From positions 7,929,207 through 7,993,206 of the forward strand of contig NC_060964.1 of the NCBI RefSeq assembly GCF_910589235.1: DNA of 64,000 nt, read 5' to 3'. The notes beneath the pieces are model-generated. The model was not told where the DNA came from and did not search any database. It was given only the letters and a program-made list of their open reading frames with translations. This document shows, piece after piece, positions 13,890 to 25,627 of this stretch (positions are counted from its first letter, which is position 1; every line of letters starts with the position of its first letter). The stretch comes from Vespa crabro (Eukaryota > Arthropoda > Insecta > Hymenoptera > Vespidae). The translations under genes and the position numbers were made by a program.

Positions 13890-14050
13890 GTGAGTCGAAC
13901 CAAAGGAAGAAAGAACGAATGAAAGAATGAAAGAAAGCAAGAAAGAAAAGAAAGAAAAGAAAAGGGAAAAGCTGCTCGTACACGCCAACGTAAATTATCT
14001 CGGACGTCGTAATTTTTCCCTCACTTTTCCTTGCTTCGATGTCCACTCTT

Positions 14051-14100
<50 letters not shown>

Positions 14101-14160
14101 CTTTGCTTTCTGTTGCTTTCTCTCTTTCTCCTTTGCTTTCTGTTGCTTTCTCTCTTTCTC
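14101..14160. repeat. Perfect 2 x 30 bp minisatellite
   Basis: The 30-base unit starting ctttgctttctgttgctttc is present twice without a difference (14101-14130, 14131-14160). It directly follows a (CT)n run at 14055-14096. Confidence 0.9.
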
Positions 14161-14577
14161 TTCCTATTCCTTGCTCCCTCATTAATATAAATTATGGATC
14201 ACGGATACGAGCTCGATCGCTCATGGTGATCTCGAAACGTCTTCGTCCGGAGACGAGCTGAAAGATCGTCCAACGAAGATCAAGCTACTCCTTGGTGCAA
14301 TGTGCCACGGTGATGCTGCTACCCACTGCCAACGGTGGAACGTTTTAACGTCGTTATCTCGGAAATAAAATAAAATGAGGCGTTCATCGTTTAACCCGTT
14401 TATAGATTGACGGCACGGAAAGGAGCACCATCGGAGCTTTACTTTTCTGATAGTTTATCATCGTTCAACTCGTCAGGAGAGCTTTTTAAAATGAAAATTT
14501 TTCAAACGTGGTATCGAGTTTTCTGTTATATTTACTCCATTATAAATAATTAAATATTTATTATACTCGAGTACATA

Positions 14578-14625
<48 letters not shown>

Positions 14626-16355
14626 ATACCTATTTGCACTTCAAACGATGCATAGGTACATATCTATCGACTAGCAAATACAAATCAAATATCTAGGTAC
14701 ATCTAATCGGTCGTCGTTGCGATAATTTCGATAATGCACATTAGCTCGTAATCGTTAGCGAGTACAAAGACGGATCTGTTTATTTAGATATTCCATGGTT
14801 GGCTAGTATAGCTCTTCGGTAGCAACACGATTATTCGTACATCTGCTCTCGAAACATCGAGCACTATCGACGTCACTACGGAGTACTCGATAAAGGAACT
14901 ACTCCTCCGACGTTTCTACGTTAAGTTTGCACATAAGCGTATCTACGATTAAACACGCAATGAATTCCTGAGAACGACTACCTTAAGAAATCTGCGATGA
15001 TAGATTAGAAACTCGATGGAACTCGTTACTCGTATCGCGCATAGAGAAAATTAGAGAAGTGAATTCGAAAGGAAAATGTTTTAGATTGAAATTGCAGTTA
15101 TTTGTTCGCTTTTTATTTTTATAGTAACAAATTACTAATTGCAGCGAATGAATAATTGCAATAATTGTCGTCGCGTGAAAATATTCGTTTCCGTGGAACG
15201 TGGTAGTATTGTTATCAGACGATCGATACATTCCCTTGAATTTCACAGCTTGAAAAGGAAAAAGAGAAAAAAAAAAGAGAAAAAGGGAAAAAGGAAAGAA
15301 AAATACAAGAACGGTTCTCTTGGCGAGAGAAAGGACGCGGCAACCGCTCTCGGAATATTTGCCTAGCGTATCCCCGCGATCGATAGATCGATCCGGTTGG
15401 TTAAACTACTCTCTCGCGATATATCTCGCATTGGTTTCCCTGTTGCATTCAGACGCGGTGGTTCTCTTTCGGTGCGACCACCGGTAAACGGCGAAGGGTT
15501 AATCGTCCGACTCTCCCTCCCTAATTACTACGCCATAACGACCCTAACGAATCGAGTATCATCGCCCTCGCGCCACAGAAAATAATGAAACGATTCTCGC
15601 TTCATTTCGGCTAACGCGACGGACAAATACGCGAACGATCGAATAGGTACACGTGTGCTTGACCCGTCCACAAATTTAAATCGGATACAATCTTGCGAAC
15701 TACGTATAGAATCGCGTATGCAAGCACCGAACGAATCGTCGTAATTAAACTACTAACCATTCCGTTCGTCGAAAAGTTTATCACTTTTAGGAAAATTTGC
15801 ATTTGGAATATAAATGAAAAAGAGAAGCTGATATACGTTGTATAAAGAGAGAAGAAGAAGAAGAAGAAGAAGAAGAAGAATGGAAAGAGGATATAGGTAG
15901 GGGATGGGAAATGTTTTTGTTGATAATTGGCACGTCCCGTTGGAACGGAAGAAAAGAAAGGTTAGAGAAAAGCAGGCGGAAGAGAAGGATCGCGAGTATG
16001 CGAGCAAAGGGTTAATAAAAGCGGAGGCGAGAGAGCGTTAACAAAAGGTGCCGACGCATATCGCGTCTCGGCTTCGACCGGAAAGAGGAAGTCTGAAGTC
16101 GAAGAAAAGGGTGTCTGTTGGTAGGCAAAAGAGAGTGAGAGAAAGAGGAAGAGAGAAAAGGAGAGGGAGGTATCTTGGGACGACGGTAAAAGGCGACAAA
16201 GGAGAACATTGTGGCGTACGAGTCAGAGCCGCGAGATTTTGATGTGACGAACGAAGGTTTAATGTACTCAGGTTCTCGAAGTAACTCGAGTCTCTTCTCT
16301 ATATCGTTCGTTCGTTTTGAATTACTACTCTACTACGTTCGTTGAATCATCGCAT

Positions 16356-16357
16356 AG

Positions 16358-16389
<32 letters not shown>

Positions 16390-16397
16390 GTCGTCGT
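16356..16397. repeat. (TCG)n trinucleotide array
   Basis: tcgtcg repeated about 14 times with one ttg. Similar TCG/GTC arrays occur at 12796-12820, 11017-11038, 3091-3115 and 38434-38488; none sits in a supported coding frame. Confidence 0.95.
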
Positions 16398-16908
16398 ACG
16401 ATTAATTTAATCCGTAGAAGCGTCCGTCGTAATGAGTCGACGTCGACGAAGGAGGACGACGGTTTAGGTACCTACGTTGTCGTTTCGTTGTAATTTTGAC
16501 GAGGAAAATGAAGAGAGAACGGGAGTGGTGAGCGAGAGGTAACGGGGAAAGGGAATATGGGTTTGACTCTCCACCGAGAAAATGTATTCTTCCGGGCAAA
16601 GGCGGTGGAAGAAGAAGAAGAAGAAAGGAGTTGTCTCCGTCAACGACCTAGACGACGAGGCTATGCTCAGCTTCAGGAAGAGGTAGAGAGAAAGAGAAGA
16701 AGGAGGAGGAACCGAGAGGAGGGCGTACGCAACATGGAAAGTCACGACGTTTACACAAGGATTTCTATCGTCGAGTTTGTGTTTTACTATCTACGAGAGA
16801 AACAATGGTGGAATTATAACGACTCGAGGACTATTTCGATCATCGATTTTCCACCTTCTTTATACTTTATTAATTTTCTTTATGTCGTTTTTCTTTTCAT
16901 TATTTTCT

Positions 16909-16958
<50 letters not shown>

Positions 16959-17489
16959 TTCTTTTGTGTAAATAAACTATTCTCGGGCATCGTTATAGAT
17001 ATATCGTCTTATCGTTGAATAATCAATGAAGCTGTCATTTTCTTCTTCTCCTTATGCAAACATTTATTTCCAATGAAATTAAATTCGACTGGAAATAAAT
17101 TTACAAATAAATGTATAAACGATTGGACGGAATGTCGTTTTTGAAGAAATGACAAAGCAACAGATGATATAATCATCCATGAAAACGAATGGAAAGTAAG
17201 TCAGAGATATATCTCTTTTAGTATTCTTTTTTCTTTTTCTTTTCCTGCTTCTCTCACCGGCTAATTCTTTTTGTACTCATTCTGAAAGAGCTTCCCGAGA
17301 TACGAGCAATCCCGAGATAATTAATTGATAAATTTTCTACGGTCTGGTCGAACGACCAACGACGACCAACGACAACGATGACGACGATGACGGCGAAAAC
17401 GATGAACTCTTCAGAGAGAAACGAAACGGCGCATAATTCCATTGTGGAGAGTTAACAAAGAAACGGTGGATATCGTATAACGTAAGAGA

Positions 17490-17517
17490 GAAGATATATA
17501 TATATATATATATCTTC
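17490..17517. repeat. (TA)n with complementary GAAGA/TCTTC arms
   Basis: gaagatata...tatatcttc is a perfect palindrome including non-TA flanks. Confidence 0.85.
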
Positions 17518-17908
17518 GAAAAGAAGAAAAAAAGGTGAATTCCTTGGAGTTCGAAGAAAGGGGTGTCTGTTACGGCACATAGCCCGCTCGTAGTAACTCG
17601 CGCACGAGCTAAAAGCGACAAAAGAGGCATTGTGCGAGCACGTGAGATTTCTGCAGGTCGAGCAAAGATATATATATATATATATTGTACGTAATATATA
17701 CAGTTTATATACTCACACAAGTATATGTATATATATCTACACGTAGATACATATACATACCTATATGCATTGTCACGAGCTATTCGTGCTTATCTCATCG
17801 TAGAACGGCATCGAGCTTAAGCGACCTCGTGTTCCTATATCTTCGTCACTCTTTCGTTCTCTTTTTTTCTTTTTCTTATGATCCACGTATCTTCTTCCTC
17901 TTCTTCTT

Positions 17909-17939
<31 letters not shown>

Positions 17940-18077
17940 TTTCCAAAAAGAGTGAAAGCCCGTTTTCCATCGTCCCCTCATTCTCCTCCTCCTCCACCTC
18001 CTTTACTTTTTTCTCTCGAAGTCGCGAAAAAGTCGAAGAGCGTCTATGTTCTTCTATGAAAGGTTAAAGGAGTGGAG

Positions 18078-18079
<2 letters not shown>

Positions 18080-18125
<46 letters not shown>
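18080..18125. repeat. (GA)n microsatellite
   Basis: 23 ga units. A second (GA)n of similar length lies at 18477-18529. Confidence 0.97.
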
Positions 18126-18130
<5 letters not shown>

Positions 18131-18473
18131 TCGACCACAAGATTTTCTACCTGGATAAAAGGAAGAAAATGAAAAGAGAAGAGAGTGAGTAACGAAATCG
18201 AAAGGTGAAAGCAAACGACGTGTTCCCTTCGTTTTCGCGTGCCGCGATATACCGATCGAGAAAATCCCTCTGTGGTTACGTCGAAAACACGTACGTAGAA
18301 TGTCCCTTTTCTTCGTTCGAGAATAACGAACTAAAAGAAAATAAAGAGCGAGAAGGAGGTAACCCTTCGTAAAGTCTCTTCTTCAGAGAAAAATGTGCCC
18401 TTTTAACGTCGTGGATACGAGCTGCTCGTCGCTTCGACTTTTTGCGAGGATCAGGAAGAAAAAGATCGAGAGA

Positions 18474-18476
<3 letters not shown>

Positions 18477-18529
<53 letters not shown>
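18477..18529. repeat. (GA)n microsatellite
   Basis: About 26 uninterrupted units. Followed at 18664-18718 by a long (TA)n array. Confidence 0.97.
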
Positions 18530-18534
<5 letters not shown>

Positions 18535-18656
18535 GTTTTAATATCTTTCGAGTTCGATCCGTCCGAGAGGGAAGACATTTCAAAGGAATCGTAATATATT
18601 TCTGTGGGAGTGTAGAGGATGTAATGCGAAGAATAAGTTCAGGTTCTTTTTCCTTA

Positions 18657-18704
<48 letters not shown>

Positions 18705-18757
18705 ATATATTATATATATGGCTTCTTTTTGGTAGAAAAGAATCTCTTAGAAGATCG

Positions 18758-18788
<31 letters not shown>

Positions 18789-19751
18789 GTGTTTTAATCC
18801 GATATAATTCTTCGGCTTTCTTCAAATCGTAGGTACTTTGATCCAATTGAAATAGCATAAGTTATCATCGTTAATTATCAACGAAACTGAAAGGTAGATG
18901 ACTTATATATGTTTCTTTCTCTCTCTCTCTCCCTCTCTCTCTTCTTCTTCTACCCGTGGCAAAATGAGGAAGCAAAGCGTGACTCGCAAAACAAGCTTCG
19001 CGGTCGTCGTTTTCGTCCGTTCTCGCTTCGTTAGCTCGAGCTCTTCTTGAAGCCAAAGAATCTTCCTTCTAAGGGGAAAAGGTGAACGAGAGAGAAGGAA
19101 GAAGAAGAGAACGCACAGGAACGACGGGAAAGCACATTGGAGATCGAGATTTTTGGGCAAGGGTGTTTTCTATCTTTCTCTTTGATGTATCGTCGTGAAA
19201 TTTCAAGCGGATGGAGAAAGAAGAAGAGGAAAGGAAGAGAAAAAAAGGAAAGAAAAAAAAAAACAAAGAAAAAGTAAAAGAGGAACCTTTCGGTCCCCTC
19301 GGGCATCCTGCGAAACGCACATCCTCGAAGAGAAGTCATGAGTCACGAATGCGCAACGATCTCGCATTAACGATCGTATCCCAAAGCTGATTCACGTTTT
19401 GCTCAGGGCCGTTCGTTATCCAAGTTGGGTGGCCCTCGTGTGTGACATATTACGGTATATATTTATATATATATATAAAAATATGAAAAAAGAATCACGT
19501 ACACCTTGTACACTTGCCCATATCCACGTGGGTAGACGTTGTCTCTATATTAAACCTATCTGTATATCCTATGCAAGAGTACGCATAGATACTTATACAT
19601 ATATACCTGGTGTACATGCGAGAGTAAGGTAGTATCGATGAACGAACGTGTGTTGTAAAATCTACATATGTATACACGTGTCGCGTCACGTGCCACGCAT
19701 TCCGATGTAGATAACGTCGTTCCGATTGAAATTGATAATAACCATAGTTTC

Positions 19752-19834
19752 AATTACTATTATTATTCTTATAATTATTATTATTATTATTGTTATTATT
19801 ATTATTGTTGTTATTATTATTATTATTACGATAT
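19752..19834. repeat. (ATT)n array, interrupted
   Basis: attattatt with ataatt and gttgtt interruptions. Similar in type to 13113-13228. Confidence 0.9.
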
Positions 19835-19946
19835 TTCATATTGCTTATAATATCATTATATTTAGTATATTAGTCAAATTACTTTCTCATTTACCAATGA
19901 GAATTATTATTCTCATTACTAACATCATCGTTCCGAGTAAAATATA

Positions 19947-19950
<4 letters not shown>

Positions 19951-20004
<54 letters not shown>

Positions 20005-20015
20005 ATATATATATG
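19951..20015. repeat. (TA)n microsatellite with TG interruption
   Basis: More than 60 bp of ta with tgtgtgtg near 19997-20004. Confidence 0.97.
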
Positions 20016-20134
20016 TATTATTTTTTATATTATTTTTTTCGTTTCCCTTTTTTTCTTTGTCTTTTTTTCCACGTCCTTTGCTAACGGATATCCGTAAGAG
20101 TTATTTAAAAATGGCGCTTTGAGGGCCACAATTA

Positions 20135-20152
20135 ACGCTTGCATACAAGCGT
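20135..20152. repeat. Short perfect hairpin
   Basis: ACGCTTG / CATA / CAAGCGT, a 7-bp stem with 4-nt loop, in complex DNA at 20.06-20.20 kb. Confidence 0.55.
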
Positions 20153-20259
20153 CCGTCGTTATTTTCTTATAACATCGTATAGGAGGTAGGAACATGGAGA
20201 ATATTATTTTGTGTGGATGTGCACAAGCGTGTATACGCGTCATTAGTTAATCCAAGCGT

Positions 20260-20470
20260 GTCACGCATTCGCGTACGCGGCCCGTTTAAAACGGTAATAT
20301 CGCGAAATCGTAACGAGCTGCCGCGGGAGAAACAACGTTGCCCGTCGAACGTGTTTTATACCCAGCTCGACTATAAATCAGGGCATATTTAACCAACTTC
20401 AGTAGCGGTCACGCAATAATACACATATTCGGTCGAATCTCATTTCGAGCTATTTTCCATTCCTGCATGT
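20260..20470. promoter_or_regulatory. Candidate conserved non-coding block
   Basis: Complex sequence with gtttaaaacgg, ttttataccc, gactataaatcagg and cgcaataatacac. It has homeodomain-like TAAT/TTAT cores and no simple repeats. Confidence 0.2.
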
Positions 20471-21536
20471 AGGTATCGACCTCTGAATATTCCTCTCTCT
20501 TTCTCCCTTCCAATATAATCGACATCGTGGTTCATTCACAAATCGTTGTACTGTATCGTTCTTGCTGTCTTTTTTTTCTCTCTTCCATTTTCCCCTCCTC
20601 GCTTTCTATTTTCTTTCATACTCGACTATGTTAAGAAACGATAGTCGTAATTAATCCATCAATTTACGAGCTTGTATTTTCTTCCTCTTCTTCTTTAAGA
20701 TTTACTGTTCCAAAACTTTCAATTTTTTTCGTTCGAATACATACAGAATGAATTCTTCAACGAGAGAAGATATTTTACTTCAATATACGAGTAATTAATC
20801 GTACCGTTAATTTTCTCCGAATGTTCGAATCGTGGACAATCGATTACAGAATTTTTCTCTTTCTCTTGGAATCAAAGGAAAACGTTAACGTCGCTTCCTT
20901 CTAACCTGTAAAGCTCCTTGCAATTTCCGATTGAGTTTGAACGAGCGGACAGACCGATCGACGGGTGCGGTTCGCGTTCATTCTCTTTCGATTCAGTCTC
21001 TTTCCCTTCTTCCTTCTATTTCTCTTTGTGTTAATACGTTCTCCGTATTTTAAACGTTGGCCGCTCGAGTCCCCACGCTCTATTTTGCGAGTTTTAATTG
21101 ACGGCTCTAAAAGCGAGTGGCCGCGATATCGAATTTCGAAATACGCGTAGTCCACGAAGAGACTCGTCGTTGTTTTTTTCCCCACCTTTTTTTCCACTTT
21201 TTGCCTTCTCCCGCAAGCCAGCTTTTCCTTTTTTTTTCTTTTTTTTCCGTCGAAATTAATGCTCTTGGGCAGAACGAGTTTCGCGTCCGTACGAATTTGA
21301 CGGCGTGTAAACGTGAAAAGCCTGTCGCGTTTATGGTGCAGCTCGACGTTACGAAGGGAAAACGTGTTTTCTCTCTCTCTCTCTCTCTCCCTCTCTCTCT
21401 TTTTCGTTTTTCAAAAAATTATTGCCCTTTTTCACGATGCGTTCGGACGTACGGTATAACGATATAAGTTATTGGACAAATGGACAGTTCGATGTAACTT
21501 TGACACGACCTGATTTCAAGTTTAATGAAGAACGAA

Positions 21537-21575
<39 letters not shown>

Positions 21576-22079
21576 AAGAGAGAAAATATTCGTAGGAAAA
21601 TTCGAACCGACATAAATCTACGATAACGATTAACATGAGCATTAACGAATAGCGTATATCTTGTATACATACATATACATACATACATATTTATATCTAT
21701 TTACTTGTACGTACCAGGTATATAGAATAGAGAGAAAAAGAGGGAGAAAAAGACCGATAAAAAAAAAACTTTGATCATCCGAACATCCAGGCTATTTTTT
21801 CGCATGTTTTTGCGAATGAGTAATCGAGAACATTGCGAATACGCATAAATAACAAAACGCGTTAACAATTCGAACGCAGAACGTAACAACACATATTGGA
21901 TCGGGCAGATGGTAAGAGCAGTGACGACAATTCGAAATCCCATCATTTTCTTGTTTTCTTTTTCTCTTCTTTTATTCTCTTTATTTCTCTCTCTCTCTCT
22001 CTCTCTCTCTATTTCTCTTTTTCTCTCTCTTTCTCTCTCTTTTTCTCTTTCTTTCTCTCTTTCTCTTAGGTTTAACTGT

Positions 22080-22380
22080 ATAGGAACAATCTCGTTCGTT
22101 CGGAGCATTTTAATCATTGTTTATCGCGGTTGCGAGCGCGGCACATTATGCGGTTTTCTATTGCACACCAGACGTACTTCACTCGTGCGCTAGAGAAACG
22201 TGGCGGAGCTCTCCTGGCCGAGTGCATTTTCGATTGCGTTCCGGCAAATTAAATAAACTTCAAAACCACGCGCTTGCGGCTAATTCGTGTGGCCCCGACA
22301 GCGTCGAAGTTTCTATTCGCACGAACGTTTCTGGCCACGACCGGAAATACGCAGGGTGCATTCATTTTTAATTTACGTTG
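22080..22380. promoter_or_regulatory. Candidate conserved non-coding block
   Basis: A complex CpG-rich block between a CT-rich tract and AT-rich DNA. It contains tgtttatcgcgg, gcacattatgcgg, ttaaataaac and ggctaattcgtg. A CT-derived acceptor (tttctcttag at 22060-22069) precedes it and frames are open for up to 84 codons, but no protein feature is recognised. Equally consistent with regulatory DNA. Confidence 0.22.
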
Positions 22381-22550
22381 AGAGGAGCCACGCCTCGCGG
22401 CTTCGAGATTCGAATACGGATCGAATACGGAACGTTCGCGCGTTCAAAATGATCAAATTGCAATTTCTACGGATTGCCAGAGGAAATAACATTTTACTTG
22501 AACATTCGTATATTTTCGTTTATTTCAGAGTGATATACTTTGAGTTTTAC

Positions 22551-22599
<49 letters not shown>

Positions 22600-23037
22600 G
22601 AGAGAGAGGGGGGAAGAAAGAACAAGTAGATATTCGCAGAATAAAATTGGTCGTGTGAGAAAATTATTTTTTTATTAATTATTACGAAAGCGTTCTTTAT
22701 CGAACACGTTTAATTAACCGAGATTAATTTGAAAAGTGGTGAATAACCTAAAGTATAATACTTGTACAATTTACATAGAGCTATTAATTCCTGGATGCAC
22801 AATTTCGTTTCTACCAACACAATATAGAAATGAAAAACGTTCGGCCGTGATAAGATCGATTACCCAAACTTCGATAATTTTGATTTCTTTCGCTCCATTT
22901 CATCTACGTTAATATTCTACGTTCATTTCATAGACATTCTTCCTCGTTTAACATTGTCGTACCTCACAATCTCGCATAGTTTCCCCAGTAACGACATACA
23001 ATAGATTTGCTTCGAGTTTGCGTCGAAGAAGAGAGTA

Positions 23038-23060
23038 GGGTAGGGTAGGGAGGGGTGGGG
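23038..23060 (+). repeat. G-quadruplex-type TAGGG cluster
   Basis: Three GGGTA steps then GGGG-T-GGGG, followed by more G-runs to about 23100. The TAGGG units resemble a degenerate telomere-like repeat, but only three are present. Confidence 0.7.
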
Positions 23061-23262
23061 AGATGGAGGGGAGGAGCGACGGGGGAAAAAAGGGGACAAA
23101 AAAAAGGAAAAAAAAAAACAAAATTAAAGGATGCACTAGTCCGTATAACCTTTCGCTACCGAAAGGATTAATATTCAACGCCTGTATACCGTTCGTCGTG
23201 CTTTGAAAATAGCCTCGCTCTTTGTACGTACGTATGTATGTATGTCCAAAGGTAGATAGGTT

Positions 23263-23334
23263 GGTAGGTAGGTAGGTAGGTAGGTAGGTAGGTAGGTAGG
23301 TAGGTAGGTAGGTAGGTAGATGGGTAGGTAGGTA
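23263..23334. repeat. (GTAG)n tetranucleotide array
   Basis: About 17 gtag units, with an interruption (gtagatgg) near the end. Preceded by cgta/tgta repeats from 23225. Confidence 0.95.
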
Positions 23335-23706
23335 TCCGTGTAGAGATCGTGCTCGCGTGTTACTGGCGAGGCCTTAGGAATTTCATTTTTCGCGAGACAC
23401 GACAAAAGCGTCCTGGATAAAGACGCACGATTCATACTCTACGTGTGTTACTATACGTATACGTAGACGAATATACACATGGCTGAAGCATGTGGACGAC
23501 GTCGCATCGTTAATGCTTTTCACTTCGGGATGTATTCGAGCTCTATCTCCTGTGCTTCTACCGTTATCGTTCGTTAGCCAGAATGGGCCGAATCTCTCGA
23601 CTATAAACGAGGTTTGTCCATGCGCTCGACACGGACTTTGGAAAAGCCGCGAATTCACGTCTCCCTGTCTCTACCGCTCGTCGTTGCTGCCTATCTACTC
23701 TTTCTG

Positions 23707-23738
<32 letters not shown>

Positions 23739-24406
23739 CCTCCTTCTATCTCTCTCTTTGTCATTAACTCACTTGCATACGAACAACGTGGTGAACGTTT
23801 TGAATCCATTGCTTTTGTTCATCGAAGCAAATTTTTTTATAATTCGGTGTATAAACGGATCTTAATTTTACAAAGATTTTTCAAAATTAATAATTTATTA
23901 TTCGATCGTTTCTTCTTCTATATATATATATATATCAACTCGATATATCCGATATAATTATCGTATCGTTCGTTCGAGGTCAACGCGTTAACGAGTACGG
24001 TGAAGAAGAAAGGGATTAAACGATAATACGAGAGGAATTAATTCGTAAAAGAGTAGTGAGGAGAAAGGCGAAATGGGTTGTATTGAAATGCGTTTTGGTC
24101 AACGAGCCTGCACGATGCATCGGCAAACAAGAAGAGAGTGACTCGCGAAGAGCTAACGCGTGTCGGGTTTGAACTCGTCGGTCGTGTCGAGTCTTCCTGA
24201 AACAACAAAATACGTTCAGATTCTCCAACATTTATCATCGTCGATCGAAAATCGCGTGAGCGTGGAATCGGCCGATGCGATGTTTCCGCTTCGATCGAAC
24301 GCACTCGACCAATTTTCCACGTTCGTTCGTTCGTACGTTCGTACGTTCGTTGGTTCATCGTGTTTCGAAACAAAATCCTTTCTTTCTCCAGCTAAATGTT
24401 CTCTCT

Positions 24407-24447
<41 letters not shown>

Positions 24448-24958
24448 TTTCCCTTTCTCTGTTTCTTCTCTTTGTTATTCTTTGCTCAATCCTGCGAGTA
24501 TGCCCGTTGTTAAAGAATAAACGTATCATTTTCTTTGTCTTTCACGAACGTCGTTATCGAATATCGTTCGTTCGTATCTTTTCTGGAATTCTTTACGATC
24601 GAACGATCGTTCGTCAATATTTGTACTCTCTCTTCGATCAGGAAAAATCAAATAATAGAGTATTTAAATCGCAAAATGTGTAAAGATCTTTACGATTTAT
24701 GAGCTTATAAGCGAAAGAAATGTTGATTTATCGTAGCGTTTAATAAAAATCTTTCCTTGAAGAAAAAAAAAAAAAAAAAAAAAAGAAAAAAGTGGAAAAA
24801 GAAGAAAAGGAAGGAAAAAAAATAAACTTCGAAGCACATATTGGCATTTCCATTAAAGTTATCCTATTCTGTTTATCCGTTCGATTCGTCAGGAGATGCG
24901 CGTGACATAAACGGTATGCCTATATAGTACTATTTTCAAGAATTTTTCGTGTATCACA

Positions 24959-25132
24959 ATGGCGAGCAAATTCGGGGCCAAGTTTTCTCAGCTAAAAATG
25001 TACAAAAGTATCCTTCTTACTCGAGTATGTACATTGTGGATGTTTGCTCTGAGTTTACTACCTATTTTTCCGTACGTAACTAGTTACGTATTTACCTACA
25101 TCCCGAATATTTTCTTTTATATTGTTAAATAA
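24959..25132 (+). CDS. Small ORF, 57 aa, hydrophobic C-terminal two-thirds
   Basis: The ATG has a good insect start context (atcacaATGG) and is followed by 57 codons to TAA at 25130-25132. The N-terminus is short and basic (MASKFGAKFSQLKMYK). Residues about 18-55 are rich in Leu, Phe, Ile, Val and Tyr (for example LWMFALSLLPIFPYV) and could form one long or two short membrane segments. The block 24840-25130 is unusually free of simple repeats for this window. Alternatively a donor-like CGA|gtatgt at 25024 would end a first exon after about 22 codons. Part of the ORF is an 18-bp perfect palindrome (25073-25090). No family recognised. Confidence 0.22.
   Translation: MASKFGAKFSQLKMYKSILLTRVCTLWMFALSLLPIFPYVTSYVFTYIPNIFFYIVK
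25073..25090. repeat. 18-bp perfect palindrome
   Basis: TACGTAACTAGTTACGTA equals its own reverse complement. It is not a simple repeat. It lies inside the 24959-25132 small ORF. Confidence 0.8.
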
Positions 25133-25308
25133 ATCGAAAATATTAATATAATATTTTTATTTTTTTTAGACCTGAATAGAATATATATATACATTCTCCC
25201 TCACTCTCTCTCTCTCTCTCTCTCTCTCTGCCGCTCTTTCTATGTATATGTATATTTTCTCCTTTCTCAGAGCTATAACTATTATACATCTACATATGTA
25301 TGTGTATG

Positions 25309-25312
<4 letters not shown>

Positions 25313-25371
<59 letters not shown>
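25313..25371. repeat. (TA)n microsatellite
   Basis: About 29 uninterrupted ta units, preceded by tgta/tgtg repeats and a (CT)n at 25205-25229. Confidence 0.97.
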
Positions 25372-25377
<6 letters not shown>

Positions 25378-25466
25378 CGATGTTTCGTACTTATCGTCGA
25401 CGGTTAGGAACGGATCGTTGGACGCTCGATGCAACGTGAAAATAAGCGCTCTCGGCATCTTCGCAG

Positions 25467-25570
25467 GCAAATCTCACGAGTTAGCCTTCGATTATGTCCC
25501 TCCTACTACCCCCTCCCATAAGAGAAATCTACGAAGTAGCTCCCCGGAGTCGAAACGTTTCGAGTGGTAG
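25467..25570 (+). CDS. Possible terminal exon, Ser/Pro/basic
   Basis: The acceptor-like cggcatcttcgcag (ending 25466) is followed by an open frame to TAG at 25568-25570. It encodes a Pro/Ser/basic peptide containing FDYVPPTTPSHKRNLR and SSSPESKRFEW. No GT donor fits before the stop, so it would have to be a last exon. It follows directly after a long (TA)n array. It could be chance. Confidence 0.12.
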
Positions 25571-25582
25571 GAAAGACGACTA

Positions 25583-25627
25583 TTACGACGACAACGACGA
25601 CAACGACGACAACGACGACAACATCGA
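25583..25627. repeat. (GACGACAAC)n nonamer array
   Basis: Repeats of gacgacaac, followed by gaagaa/gagaag purine-rich sequence to 25690. Confidence 0.85.

Larger units (their letters stand above)
10001..15000. other. No supported gene; complex island at 10.6-11.4 kb
   Basis: 10020-10500 is AT-rich unique DNA with a short aaagatc/gatcttt inverted repeat at 10164-10190. 10750-11380 is a complex CpG-rich island with no readable protein, containing tcgtcg repeats at 11017. Then (TA)/(AAT)n at 12545-12584, a gtcgtc run at 12796, (TA)n 13449-13474, (CT)n 13640-13705 and (TA)n 14574-14622. 14200-14480 is complex with no recognised product. Confidence 0.85.
15001..20000. other. No supported gene; dense repeats
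   Basis: 15300-15600 is complex, with an acceptor-like ccctgttgcattcag ending 15453 but only a weak donor (gtaaac at 15483). Other contents: gaa repeats 15846-15880, purine-rich 16060-16190 and 16600-16730, (CT)n 16912-16952, (TA)n 17666-17685, (CT)n 17913-17940, (TA)n 18664-18718, (CT)n 18760-18788 and 18917-18942. At 19381-19440 an acceptor-like cacgttttgctcag opens a short frame that runs into TA repeat. Confidence 0.85.
20001..25000. other. No supported gene apart from the small ORF at its end
   Basis: Besides listed items: C/T-rich 20480-20630, unique AT-rich 20640-20880, (CT)n 21368-21402, (GA)n 21537-21572, CT-rich 21985-22069, (TA)n 22554-22596, AT-rich unique DNA 22660-22960, (CT)n 23706-23745, ttcgttcg runs 24322-24352, (CT)n 24411-24441, poly-A 24762-24785. 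Confidence 0.85.

Noticed and set aside
15340..15365. Similarity of gctctcggaatatttgcc to gctctcggcatcttcgca at 25448
   Set aside because: The match covers about 20 bases with several differences and no extension into flanks; probably chance.
23250..23335. CRISPR-like array
   Set aside because: Uninterrupted tetranucleotide repeat with no spacers, in eukaryotic DNA.
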